DNA from: Paracamarosporium sp. OC-R06-R3
Lineage: Eukaryota; Ascomycota; Dothideomycetes; Pleosporales; Didymosphaeriaceae
NCBI GenBank assembly: GCA_019828545.1
Contig: JACVRA010000304.1
Location: 1 to 20,208, forward strand
Reading direction: 5' to 3'
DNA: 20,208 bases
The notes under the pieces are model-generated. The model saw only the letters and a list, made by a program, of their open reading frames with translations, was not told the origin of the DNA and searched no databases. Below are positions 9,598 through 20,151 of this stretch, piece after piece; the first letter of the stretch is position 1, and every line of letters begins with the position of its first letter. Made by a program: the position numbers and the translations under genes.

Positions 9598-10826
9598 ATG
9601 GCTCTCAACAGTGGAGGCGGCTCGGCGAGCGTCGCCCGCGTGTACGCCGACGTCAATGCCAACATGCCCCGCGCCTACTGGGATTACGACAGCGTCAACA
9701 TCTCGTGGGGCGTGCTCGAGAACTACGAGGTGGTGCGCAAGATCGGCCGCGGCAAGTACTCGGAGGTTTTCGAGGGCATCAACATCGTCAATTACCAGAA
9801 GTGCGTTATCAAGGTGCTCAAACCCGTTAAGAAGAAGAAGATAAAGCGCGAGATCAAAATCCTCCAAAACCTCTCCGGTGGGCCCAACATTGTGTCGCTG
9901 CTAGACGTGGTACGCGACAACCAGGTTAGTGACGGCTCCGACTGGGTTGGCGATTGGGTACTCCTTCTTGCCTGTTTCCGCGTTGTGGTTTTGTGCTAAT
10001 GGCGTGTGCATGCAGAGCAAGACTCCATCGTTGATATTCGAATACGTCAACAACACCGACTTCCGCAGCCTATACCCCAAATTTACCGACTACGATGTGC
10101 GCTTTTACATCTTCGAGCTGCTCAAGGCGCTCGATTTCTGCCACAGCAAAGGAATAATGCATCGAGACGTGAAACCTCACAACGTTATGATCGACCACGA
10201 AAAGCGGAAGGTGGGTACGACCTCATGATTTGAGGAACATGGACAACTGACTTTGATAGCTCCGCTTGATTGACTGGGGTCTTGCTGAATTTTACCACGC
10301 TGGTACCGAATACAATGTTCGCGTGGCCTCCCGTTACTTTAAAGGCCCCGAGCTGCTCGTTGACTACCAGGAGTACGACTACTCCCTCGACATGTGGTCG
10401 CTGGGTGCTATGTTTGCGTCTATGATATTCCGACGCGAGCCATTTTTCCACGGAAACAGTAATTCGGATCAGTTAGTCAAGATCGCAAAGGTCCTCGGAA
10501 CGGAAGATCTGTTCGACTACCTCGACAAGTACGATATCGAGCTGGATGCACAGTACGACGACATCCTGTCGCGGTATCCAAAGAAGCCGTGGCACTCGTT
10601 TATCAACGCCGACAACCAACGGTTCGTCAGCAACGATGCCATTGACTTCCTTGACAAGTTATTGCGATATGACCATCAAGTAAGTTATCAAAATAATACG
10701 ACGACGATTCCAAGCTAACAATTGCAGGAACGACTCACCGCTAAGGAGGCAATGGCTCACGCATACTTTTCGCCGGTCCGGACTGCCGCGGCGCAGAACC
10801 ATAGCGCGAGCTCGTCCCATTCATGA
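9598..10826 (+). CDS. CKA1: Protein kinase CK2 catalytic subunit alpha
   Basis: Exons are 9598-9924, 10016-10210, 10260-10679 and 10728-10826; introns are 91, 49 and 48 nt, all phase 0 with clear CTAAT/CTGAC/CTAAC branch sites. The product is 346 aa, the usual length. Kinase motifs: glycine loop G50-R-G-K-Y-S-E-V, Lys72 in VIKVLK, the basic stretch [13 protein letters not shown] typical of CK2, HRDVKPHN with Asp160, and D179-W-G in place of DFG, which is diagnostic for CK2. [21 protein letters not shown] follows. CK2 is a constitutively active acidophilic Ser/Thr kinase of nucleus and cytosol, working as a tetramer with beta subunits. The start at 9598 (AACATGG) is the only ATG in this frame after 9295. 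The symbol follows fungal usage and paralogue numbering is not certain. Confidence 0.96.
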
Positions 10827-11984
10827 AAGATACCCATTCCTCGGTAGTTTAATAATATCACGAGTTATGCAGAAGGGATCCATTGATAGAATCGGCACGG
10901 ATGCTCGTGACTATTCAGATTTTCTACATCTTATCAGGCTCTAGCAATCCCACATTTCTCACCTCAGCATCGTGTTTGCGTTCGGAACGGAACAGGAGGC
11001 GGTTCGGTTGTAGCCAAGGCATGGTCATGTTGCATTTTTGAGGCGTCGAGTACCTTAGCAGATATGCAGGTTCGAATTGAAAATAGACATTGAGATGTAG
11101 TGTGTCGATGAGAAGTGAATTGTGTGCTGCGGTGAGCAACATGTCTCTTTTGCAAGCATGCTGCACTAGGTGTGTGACAGATTTCCACAGTTTGGCAGCT
11201 CTCTTCACCACCTTCTATATCAGTCTCAAGTGTCTAATGACTTTCGATGCGTGGGATGTGTATAGTTTTGCATTGGCTAGATATGTCTCGGGGACCGAAG
11301 GGTAACACTGAGTGGTGTCGAGCCAGGTGTGGGATCATAACAAGTTGGTTCCACAGCGGAGCTCCCCACTGAACACTATGCCTTTACTAAGCTATCGAGC
11401 TTATAGGGGACAATGATTGTTGACGAGCAGAACCTTTCGGGAGTCATTGCAAATGTGTGTTTTGGTGAATAGTGAGGAGTCATCCAAGGGTCACACTGCA
11501 TCTACGATCCAAGAGACTCCCTAATTGCCGACAATAACCGCTATGGATGCTCTACAACATGATTTCCTAAAAGGTAGATCTGGAGTCAAATTTGTGGTAC
11601 AAGTTTTATGTATGACTCTCGAAGGATTCGACTCCTTGCGGTACTTTGCAAGAGTCAACACGCAAATCTCGACGAAGTCTGATTTCAAATGCAGCCGGTG
11701 ACAGGGAATATGAGCCTGAATCCATCGGAATAGATGTAGACTGGTCTAGTCTATCACTTCAGACTGCACTCCACAAAGGCAGGCTAGCTAGCGACTTGAT
11801 CGCTGGGATGCATGGTCTTTTACGTAGTCTCTCCGTGGTTGATCAATTGGTGTAACGCACGATTAATGCTTTTTCCTTGACAATTCATGAATATATTACT
11901 TTAGCGTAACATGTGAAGGCACGCGATCACTTACGATCCATGGATATGTGTGAGTCGTAGGATGGGAGTTGGTGTTGCGGGGCA
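10827..11984. other. Long intergenic region between CK2 alpha and valyl-tRNA synthetase
   Basis: No convincing gene lies in this 1.2-kb stretch; short frames on both strands lack family-like text. A GGTTCGAATT at about 11070 resembles a tRNA B box but no cloverleaf forms around it. The part from 11440 to 11660 holds several TGACTC half-sites that may belong to the promoter of the downstream gene. Confidence 0.4.
11441..11658. promoter_or_regulatory. Cluster of TGACTC half-sites
   Basis: ATGACTC occurs at 11612-11618 on plus and, as GAGTCAT, at 11441-11447 and 11477-11483. TTGACTC occurs as GAGTCAA at 11583-11589 and 11652-11658. TGACTC is the core bound by Gcn4/CPC1 bZIP activators of amino-acid starvation control. 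The cluster lies 400-610 bp before the valyl-tRNA synthetase start. Function is inferred from motif and context. Confidence 0.35.
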
Positions 11985-11995
11985 TGAGTCACGTG
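11985..11995 (+). promoter_or_regulatory. Gcn4/CPC1 site TGAGTCA overlapping E-box CACGTG
   Basis: A perfect palindromic TGAGTCA at 11985-11991 overlaps CACGTG at 11990-11995, 60-70 bp before the first in-frame ATG of valyl-tRNA synthetase. TGA(C/G)TCA is the site of Gcn4/CPC1/CpcA, and aminoacyl-tRNA synthetase genes are known targets of that pathway in fungi. Confidence 0.5.
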
Positions 11996-12054
11996 GATGT
12001 GAGTCGGAGCTGTCGTGCAGCTCCGGGTCAAAAAATGGATTTCGCATGCATATA

Positions 12055-15000
12055 ATGCCCCGCTGTGTCCTCCTCCCCGCCACGCGCTCTCTTGTAACCC
12101 GACACCTTCTGAGAGGTTCGCTCCTACGCTTCTCTACCTCATCGCGCACCCTTAAAGCCCGCTTGCATCCATTGCAGCGATTGTACACTCCTTTTCAAAC
12201 ACAGTCTGCTCCGCAGAGCAGACACTACTCTACCCCCACCATGGCGCTGAACGCGTCAAGTCACAACGTCACCGGCGAGAGGACATCCCCGAACAGCGCT
12301 GCTCCGCCACCCGTGGCCGACGATAGCAAGAAGGACATCCTAGCGCACGCAAATGCAGAGGGCACCGGCCAATCCGCGCCCGGACAAGATGGCGGCGAGA
12401 AGAATGCTGAGGGCAAGGTGAAGACAGCTAAGGAGCTGGAGAAGGAGAGGAAGAAGGCAGAGAAAGATGCGAAGTTCAAGGCGAAGAAGGCAGCCCAAGC
12501 CGCAAGCCAGGGCGGTGCTGGTGCTGGAGGGGCCGCGCCCAAGGAAAAGAAGAAGAAGGCTGAGAAGGAGACACTGCCGGAGTACGTTGAGCAGACACCC
12601 AAGGGCGAGAAGAAGATCCTCGGCAGCCTGGAGGACCCACACAGGACGGCATATGTCCCCCAGGTTGTTGAGAGTGCGTGGTATGACTGGTGGGAGAAGG
12701 AAGGCTTCTTCAAGCCGGAGTACACCACGCCGGGCTACAACAACGAGAAGCTCAACGATAAAGGCAAATTCGTTATTCCAATTCCACCTCCGAACGTCAC
12801 CGGAAAGCTTCACTGCGGCCATGCACTCGCGACTTCGCTCCAAGATTTGCTCATTCGATGGCACCGTATGCGCGGCTACACCACGGCGTACATTCCCGGG
12901 TGTGATCATGCTGGAATCTCCACACAGAGTGTCGTTGAGAACATGCTATGGCGACGAGAGAAGAAGACGCGCCATGATCTTGGACGGCCGGCTTTCGTTC
13001 AGCGCACACATGAATGGAAGGAGGAATACCACCAGTCGATCACCGGAGTGCTCAAGCGCTTGGGTGGTAGCATGGATTGGACTAGAGAGGCATTTACGAT
13101 GGACAAGAACCTTTCGGCCGCCGTAACGGAGACGTTCGTTCGGATGCACGAGGAAGGTCTCATCTATCGATCAGGCCGTCTCGTCAACTGGTGCACTCGC
13201 CTCAACACCGCTCTTTCGAATTTGGAGGTGGATAACAAGGAACTCACAGGACGCACACTTCTCGACGTTCCAGGCTACGAGAGGAAGGTCGAATTTGGTG
13301 TATTGACGCACTTCAAATACCAGATCGACGGTACGGATGAGTTCATCGAGGTTGCCACGACGCGTCCGGAGACGATGCTTGGTGATACTGCCATTGCCGT
13401 AAACCCCAAGGATAAGCGCTATGAGCACCTAGTTGGAAAGAAGGCCAAGCATCCCTTTATCGATCGTCTGATGCCGATTATCGCAGACGACTACGTCGAG
13501 GCAGATTTTGGTACCGGAGCTGTCAAGATTACTCCCGCTCACGATCCGAACGACTTTAAGATGGGCGTTCGTCATAAGCTTGAGTTCGTCAATATCTTGA
13601 CCGATGACGGAAAGATGAATCAAAACGCTGGCAAATTCGCGGGCCAGAAGCGTTTCGACGTTCGATATTCCGTTACTGAGGAGCTTGAGAAGTTGGGGCT
13701 TTTCGTGAAGAAAGAGGACAACCCCATGAAGGTGCCGCTCTGCTCCAAGTCGAAGGATGTCATCGAGCCATTGATGAAGCCTCAATGGTGGATGAAGATG
13801 GAGAGCCTGGCTAAGCCTGCTGTGGAGGCTGTGGAGAGGGGCGACATCAAGATCCGACCCGCAAACTCGGAGAAGATCTACAAGCATTGGTTGAACAACA
13901 TCGACGACTGGTGCTTGTCGAGACAACTCTGGTGGGGCCATCAGATCCCAGCCTACTTCGTTCGGATAGAAGGTAAAGATAATGACGCAACTGACAACGA
14001 TCTATGGGTGACGGGGCGCACTGAGGAGGAGGCCCGACAAAAGGCTGAGAAGAAGTTCTCGGGCCAGAAGTATACTTTGGAGCGCGATGAGGATGTTCTA
14101 GATACGTGGTTTTCATCGGGCCTATGGCCATTCTCTACCCTCGGCTGGCCGAACAACACCATTGACCTCCGCAATCTGTTTCCGACAAGGTGAGAGCTAG
14201 AGTGCAAAGTGGGTGTTCGTGCTGGCGATTGTCTGAAATTTAGACCGTCCATCTGTGTCAAAAGTTTTCAGATATTAATAGCTGGCCAAGACACCCACTC
14301 CCGCCCACTCTCTTGATTTTTGAACATTACACTGACTTTCGGCATTTAGTTTGCTCGAAACAGGCTGGGATATCCTTTTCTTCTGGGTCGCTCGCATGAT
14401 AATGTTCTCGTTGTAAGTCCCTTTGACGGCAAGCTACCTGTGGAGAGACACTGATCAAACGACAGGCATCTTACCGGCAAGATCCCCTTCAATGAGGTGT
14501 ACTGCCACTCCTTGATTCGCGATAGTGAAGGACGAAAGATGAGCAAGTCGCTTGGAAATGTCGTCGATCCAATCGATATCATGCAAGGAATTACGCTGCA
14601 AGAATTGAACGATAAGCTTAGGATTGGCAACTTGGACCCCAAGGAGCTCAAGACGGCTGAGAAGTACCAAAAGACTGCATTCCCGCAGGGTATTCCGGAA
14701 TGCGGTGCTGACGCGCTTCGAATGGTAAGAAATGCCTGGGTACAAAGTGAATGCTCATGCTAGTGATTATCTGAGATTCTCAGACTTTCTATTTGTGTCT
14801 GAAATTTTCAGGCATTTATAGCTGGCTAGGGCACTTACTTTCACCCACTCCTTTGAATTTTGAGCGTCACACTAACTTTACCTCCGCCTTTAGGCTCTCA
14901 TTGGTTATACGACAGGAGGAGGCGATATCGCGTTTGACGGTATGAAATTTTCTCACAAAAGAAAAGATACACAACTGATTATGACGCAGTGAACACCATC

Positions 15001-16048
15001 CACGGTTATCGTCGCTTCTGCAACAAGATCTACCAGGCTACCAAGTATGTTCTTGGCCGACTCGGAGACTTCACGCCCCGCTCCAAGGTCATTAAGGGTG
15101 GCAAGGAGTCACTTCCAGAACGATGGATCTTGCACAAACTCTCCATCAGCGCGAAGAAGATCAACGAGCACCTTGACAAGCGAGAATTCTCGCTCTCCAC
15201 CCAGGTCGCCTATAGATACTTTTACGAATTTCTCGTAAGCAACCTACTTTCACCCACTCTGGTTTTTTTTTAACATTAAGCTGACTTTCTACCCCCAACT
15301 TTAGTGCGACACGTACATAGAAAATTCGAAAGCCATCTTCGACGAGGGAAGCGAGGAGGAGAAGGAGAGCGCAAAGCAGACGCTGTACACTGCTATCGAG
15401 GGTGGCCTACTATTGATTCATCCATACATGCCTTTCTTGACCGAGGAGCTGTGGCAGCGATTGCCCCGGAGAGAAGGAGACAAGACGCCCTCCATCACCG
15501 TTGCCTCATATCCCGAATTCGTGCCAGAGTTCGAGGATGAGGCTGCGGACCGCGAATACGAGCTTCTTGTCGGCTGCTCGAGGGGTCTTCGCTCCCTCAC
15601 CAGTGAGTACGCCATCAAGGAGTCCGGCTCAACCTACGTCCAATCCCTCGACTCCACCACCCATGACGTCCTCTCTGCACCAACATCCCTCCCCTCTCTC
15701 CGCTCCCTCACCGGCAAGACCGTCTCCTCCATCTCTATCATCTCGCCTTCCGACGCCGCGCCCACGGGCTGTGCCGTGTACACTGTCGGCTCGTCTGCCA
15801 CTGTCTTCCTCGACGTCAAGGGCCGCATCGACATCGGCAAGGAGATCAGCAAGGCGCAGGAGCGCCTCAAGAAGGCGAACGAGACGGTCGAGCGGCAGAA
15901 GAAGATTATGGGTGTTGAGAACTGGGAGGAAAAGGCTAGTGAGGTGGTCAAGGAGAGCGAGAGGGAGAAGCTGAAGGCTGCTGAGGTGGATGGCGCGAAC
16001 TGGCAGAAGACGCTGGAGCAGTTCGAGAAGATGAAGCTCGATGGTTAG
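12055..16048 (+). CDS. VAS1: Valyl-tRNA synthetase, probably mitochondrial and cytosolic forms
   Basis: Six exons: 12055-14189, 14350-14412, 14466-14724, 14894-14939, 14990-15234, 15305-16048. The long form is 1163 aa. It begins with an Arg/Ser/Leu-rich, acid-free stretch ([20 protein letters not shown]) that fits a mitochondrial presequence. A second in-frame ATG at 12241, in a strong CACCATGG context, gives a 1101-aa form without it; yeast VAS1 makes both isoforms from one gene in this way. A Lys/Ala/Glu-rich appendix precedes the catalytic core. Class I motifs are [14 protein letters not shown] (HIGH element H253-C-G-H256) and K757-M-S-K-S. The editing domain ([12 protein letters not shown]), [12 protein letters not shown] and a C-terminal coiled-coil arm are present. 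It charges tRNA-Val and edits mischarged threonine. Three of the five introns share sequence. Confidence 0.95.
14190..14349 (+). repeat. Intron 1 of valyl-tRNA synthetase: introner-like copy A
   Basis: This 160-nt intron (GTGAGA..TTTAG, CACTGAC branch site) is two to three times longer than most introns in the window. Its bases 14241-14340 align without gaps to intron 3 at a constant offset of 540, with 73 of 100 positions identical by eye. Confidence 0.75.
14725..14893 (+). repeat. Intron 3 of valyl-tRNA synthetase: introner-like copy B
   Basis: This 169-nt intron (GTAAGA..TTTAG, CACTAAC branch site) is homologous to intron 1 over most of its length. It contains two possible hairpins, TCTGAGATTCTCAGA and TGTCTGAAATTTTCAGGCA. 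Confidence 0.75.
15235..15304 (+). repeat. Intron 5 of valyl-tRNA synthetase: shortened introner-like copy C
   Basis: This 70-nt intron shares ACTTTCACCCACTC exactly with intron 3 (15246-15259 against 14837-14850), then a T-run, AACATTA and CTGACTTT as in intron 1. It corresponds to the 3' half of the longer copies. Confidence 0.6.
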
Positions 16049-16610
16049 GTTGGAGACTTCTGGGCAAGCGTGAGGCTCTTTTCTTTTCTTGGTGTTGGGG
16101 CGGTTTCTCAGTTGTGTTGGGTGTGGGTTCGGGCGTGTCGACTGGTTCGTTCCTGGAAATGGGCTTGACACACGCACATGCGGGAATTAGTCAGCGGTAT
16201 TTTCCGATTCGGAATTCCAGTGTATTAGACTAAATATGAATAAAAGTCGCTCTTCCTCTCATATGTGCTTGTTCTGTGCCGTCCTGCTATGCTATACATG
16301 TTCACTGATGTCTTTCTTCCCATTTCTTGCTCCTTATCCTATCCCATCACGTCACAGCTTTGAAAACACATTGTTTAGAAACCTATATATCCATCCCTTA
16401 TATTATCATCACTTGCAATATCTCATGCAAATACCTGGCCTAACAAAGAAACCCCCTACACTTAGTAACAATATCTCATATCAGAATTGTATTGGAAAAT
16501 CATTCTCATGTTCAAGGCCGTCACTAGCGCTAGAAGCAATTTGGTATCCTCAAAATAACAGTTTCACAAGAATACATCTCGTGCGCATTAAGTGATCGGC
16601 GCCTCTCCCG
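16049..16610. other. Convergent intergenic region
   Basis: The valyl-tRNA synthetase gene and the NACHT-ankyrin gene end towards each other here. An AATAAA at 16239-16244 could serve as polyadenylation signal for the synthetase, about 190 nt after its stop. The rest is AT-rich and no gene or repeat is seen. Confidence 0.4.
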
Positions 16611-19600
16611 CTACTTCCTGTACCGTTCCTTCATACGTTGCAAGCGCCGGTCCATCCGACCAAAGACTTTGCTGAATAATTTGAAGTTTTCAGGGTTTCC
16701 CGCGGCTTGAGTTGAGTTTTCCGCCTCGACATTGCTGGCTTCAGCGTCATTTATGCCGGCGCCCATTACACTTGCGGAACCAACAGCTCCATCAGATTTC
16801 GTTGCTTCGAATTCTATTACCTCGAGCCCTGTCGCGTCAAGCTTCTCTTCCACCCAGTTACCATTATAGTCACGAGTCCATCGACGTCTCCTAGCACCTT
16901 TTGCTTCCAGAAGCATCTGAAGTTCATGCGCTTGTTCTTCTAAGCTCGGTGGAATATTTACATTGCTGAGGTTGTAATGGGATCTCGTGGAAATGCGGTC
17001 CAGCACACTCATTCGGTGAGCAGGCCTACGTCTGCGTTTGGGAAATTCAACGTACGCGTTCGGGTCCGCTCCATGATCGACCAGTAATTTGAGTATAGCT
17101 AACCATTTCTCAGTGTCGTCAGTTGGTTGATACAACGCATTTTGCCACGGACTAAATCCATTGAACTTTTCATTTGGGTCGGCGCCACTTTTAAGAAGGA
17201 TTTCCACAAGTTTTGGCGTTTTTGCAGCTTCCCATTGTCCGTGCCATGGGTTTGGATGACAGGCATAATCGAGCAATGGTCTTCCTTTCTTCTTTATTAT
17301 GTTGTCTTGCCCGTTCTTTCGAGTACTTTCTTGTACGTATAAGGTTAGCCCGTATCTGACAGTCAAAGCTAGGAAATTGTCGTGCCATGTAGCGGACCTC
17401 GAGTCGTGTGATTCATAGATGTCACACCAGCTTGTTGCCTCGTAAAATCTATCTTTATAGCGTCCCTGGGGTTTTGGCATATGTGTCGTCATTGTCCGGT
17501 CAAGTTCATCTAGAATGTCGTTGGAGCCTGATTGAGTGGCTATTTCTACCTGTCGTGCGAAGTGCAGGGCGAGGCACACGAGCTGCCAGACGCCGTGATT
17601 ATCAAATTCGAAGTCACGAACTGAATCGTCGAAGTCCGTCATATTGATTCGCTTGATCTCCATGACGAATGATTGCAACAGAGCACGAGTTGCGTGAAAC
17701 CCGGTTCCATCCGTATACCTTAGTAGCTCTGCCCACACATCGTCCTTCCTCAGGAAGTCAGCAACGGATCGATGGATATATTTAACATCCTGGTGGGTTG
17801 GTACGCTAACTTTGTCCTGTTCTCTGTCTTTTCCTTCGCTGGGCGCACTGTCAGTACGAAGATCCAGTAGACCTGCGCATCGACTTTGAAGCCGACGTCG
17901 AACCGTTTCCTCAGTCCGTTCAATGTCAGCTTTCGAAGGGAGAGAAATGGTAGCAGCAAAGACTTCGTCGCTACCCGCTTCCGCATACGTCAATCTCACA
18001 GCGGATAACGCTCTATTTGTGTACAACTCATGTCTAGCATGCGCCACTATTCCGACATGCTCATCGTTGCATTGAAGAATTTGGAATATGCGAGATCCCT
18101 GTGCTTTATACTCTGTGGGCACATTATTCAACATATGTCTGAAAAGAGCTTCAAGATCCCGAGGCAGTAATCGTAATCGTATCTGTAGATCGTGAAATCG
18201 GTCACCATCTGAAAGTCCTTGGAGTAACGCATTCACTACTAGCGTAACCCATAGAAACACTCCGGAGGCCGCATCAACAATTTCTTCGACAAGTACTTTT
18301 GTGTCAGTATCGGTAGTGGTTGATAGCGCAGCAAAAAGATCGTTTTTAGTCAGCCTCTCGTCCACATAGGCACTGATGTCGTCATGCGTGAGTTGATGCA
18401 GTCGCAGTTTTGGTTGCATCTTAAAAGAGTCTTCGAAGGATGTGAGAGGTCTGCTCGAGAGGAGAGCCTTCACATTGCCAGAACTAGTAGCCGTAAAGAA
18501 CATATCAGCTAATTCGCTCATACTGACTCGATGGGCATCGAATTCGTCAAGTCCGTCGACTATCATGGCGATCTTGATGGAGTGTGTGTTACTTGTGAGC
18601 CTTCCAAACGCCCTTCGAAGTTGATGAAATGTGGGAAACTCATCCCATGTCGCTCCGGGAAGAAATTGCTCAGGAAACAGTGTAGAACACAGCGATGAAT
18701 TGTGTTGTAGTACTTGCCAGAGGAGCGATCGAATCAATCCATCTTGAGACTTTTGAATGTCTGCGCCAGGATTCCAGAAATAGAACGATACTACAATCAG
18801 GTGTTGATCTCCAGCCCAGATCTTCAGCGCCTCCAGAGTACGGGGATCCTGTTGCAGATATTTCATCAAGGTAGACTTGCCAGAACCGGCTTTACCACTG
18901 ATCCAGTACACACCATTCTCGGTTTGCAACCAATGAAGGAGATTCGCCCAGCTCGTAGGTTGTGTGTCTTTGGGTTTCAGAGCCCACTGAAAGGTCCTTC
19001 GGTGGGCGGCGGTGATGTGGTCAAATCGATCGTCCATTCTATGGAAGTAGAGCTTGCCAAGAACATGTTTGGGCACATCTTGTATGTCGATCGTAGTGAC
19101 TTGTTGATGCGCAATAGCATCCAAGACTTGTTTATGACGTTGAGTTGCTAGGATATTATAATTTTGTTGCTGCCTGGAAATGTCATGAGTCTGTGTGGCG
19201 ATGATTTCGTTATTCCGAACGAGACTCAGGAGAGTATTACGACTTGTTTCGTCAAGCCCACGGATGCTGTCCTCCTTGATTGAAACCAAAATACGAAACT
19301 GTAGCTCGTCTCTGATTCTTTGTAGCCGGGTTTCCATAGCTTCAATTTCTCGGGCATTCCACGTAGCGCGGATGGCTTGTCCAATACTTTTAAATCTAGT
19401 AACATTGCTCGTTTGAAGTGACTGGAGTCTGGTGGTCAACTCTTGCGCGATATTGCTGCTTTGGACAATAAGATTTTCGAGGGCCTGTCCCTGTCTTAGT
19501 CTATATCGTAGTATGTCACCTGGCAACGAGTATCATCAATACCTGATGTTGCTCGGCTAGCGGCCCCAGAGCTATAGGATTCGGCCAAGTCCATGATCTA

Positions 19601-19767
19601 AGCCGATCATTAAGAGAACTGAAATCGTTCACGACTAACTGTAAGTCCGAATTCAGTATAGAAGACCCTGTTTCGTAGATTTGGTGCCCAACTGCCAGCA
19701 CATTCGTAGTAAGGTCGATGACCTGCAGAATGTTGGCGGCAAGGCTGAGTCCAGCAATAGCTTCCAT
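16611..19767 (-). CDS. NACHT-ankyrin NLR-like (STAND) protein
   Basis: Exon 1 is 19767-19543 (75 codons), a 52-nt intron lies at 19542-19491 (GTATTG..GACAG, GACTAAG branch site), and exon 2 is 19490-16611; the product is 1034 aa. The intron was placed because it joins LAEQHQ to GQALENL in phase. The N-terminus, MEAIAGLSLAANILQVIDL, resembles the helical Helo-like N-domains of fungal STAND proteins. A NACHT-type NTPase follows: P-loop GKAGSGKST at 274-282, Walker B MIVDGLDEFD at 384-393, and ALLSSRP at 417-423. Two ankyrin-type repeats (VEILLKSGADPN and LKLLVDHGADPN) lie at about 838-887 with a weak third near 935, then a basic tail. Such proteins are oligomerising switches linked to allorecognition and immunity-like cell death; no ligand can be named. 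A transposase start lies beside its promoter. Confidence 0.88.
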
Positions 19768-20151
19768 AACAAAGGTCCGAAAGAGACACGAGATAACTTG
19801 GTGAGGTGTCAAACTGCGAGGTGGGTTTTCAAATGTGCACCTCCCCAGCTGAAATTGAGCGCGCGACCTGTGGGCGGTGCTCCACGCCTGCCTGATGTTT
19901 AATCGCCCAATCGCCCATCGACAGCTGCGCCACTCCTATTTCGGCAGCACGTATGCGTCGTCACCTGATGCGCCGAAGAGCGTTATGTAGCAATATTTCT
20001 CAACACCGCAACATAACAACAATGTCAGGTATTAAAGAAGCGCTTGCGGAATGCGATATTTACCGTGTCCGTGCGCGTGATGCGCGGATTCGCGTGATGC
20101 GCGGGCAACACCAAAACACCCCAAACTTCAACACGCGATAACTCTACTAAC
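19768..20151. other. Region between NLR-like gene and transposase start
   Basis: This holds the promoter side of the NLR-like gene and probably the left end of a DNA transposon. The base composition turns GC-rich with GATGCGC words from about 19950. No terminal inverted repeat can be proved because the other end is outside the window. Confidence 0.4.
20074..20104. repeat. Tandem 14-nt direct repeat CGCGTGATGCGCGG
   Basis: The 14-mer occurs at 20074-20087 and 20091-20104, separated by ATT. A looser version, CACCTGATGCGCCG, lies near 19960. Placed about 50 bp before the transposase start, these may be subterminal transposase-binding repeats (inference). Confidence 0.6.

Noticed and set aside
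11000..11085. tRNA-like A and B boxes (TAGCCAAGGCATGG and GGTTCGAATT)
   Set aside because: The T-arm and acceptor stem do not pair, so no cloverleaf can be drawn.
10924..11305. Overlapping short frames on both strands
   Set aside because: No coding-like composition or family text, and no intron that would extend them.
19520..19542. A 23-nt intron joining the two NLR-like exons
   Set aside because: It is too short for splicing and would add a segment that breaks the family-like junction; the 52-nt intron 19542-19491 is in phase and has a branch site.
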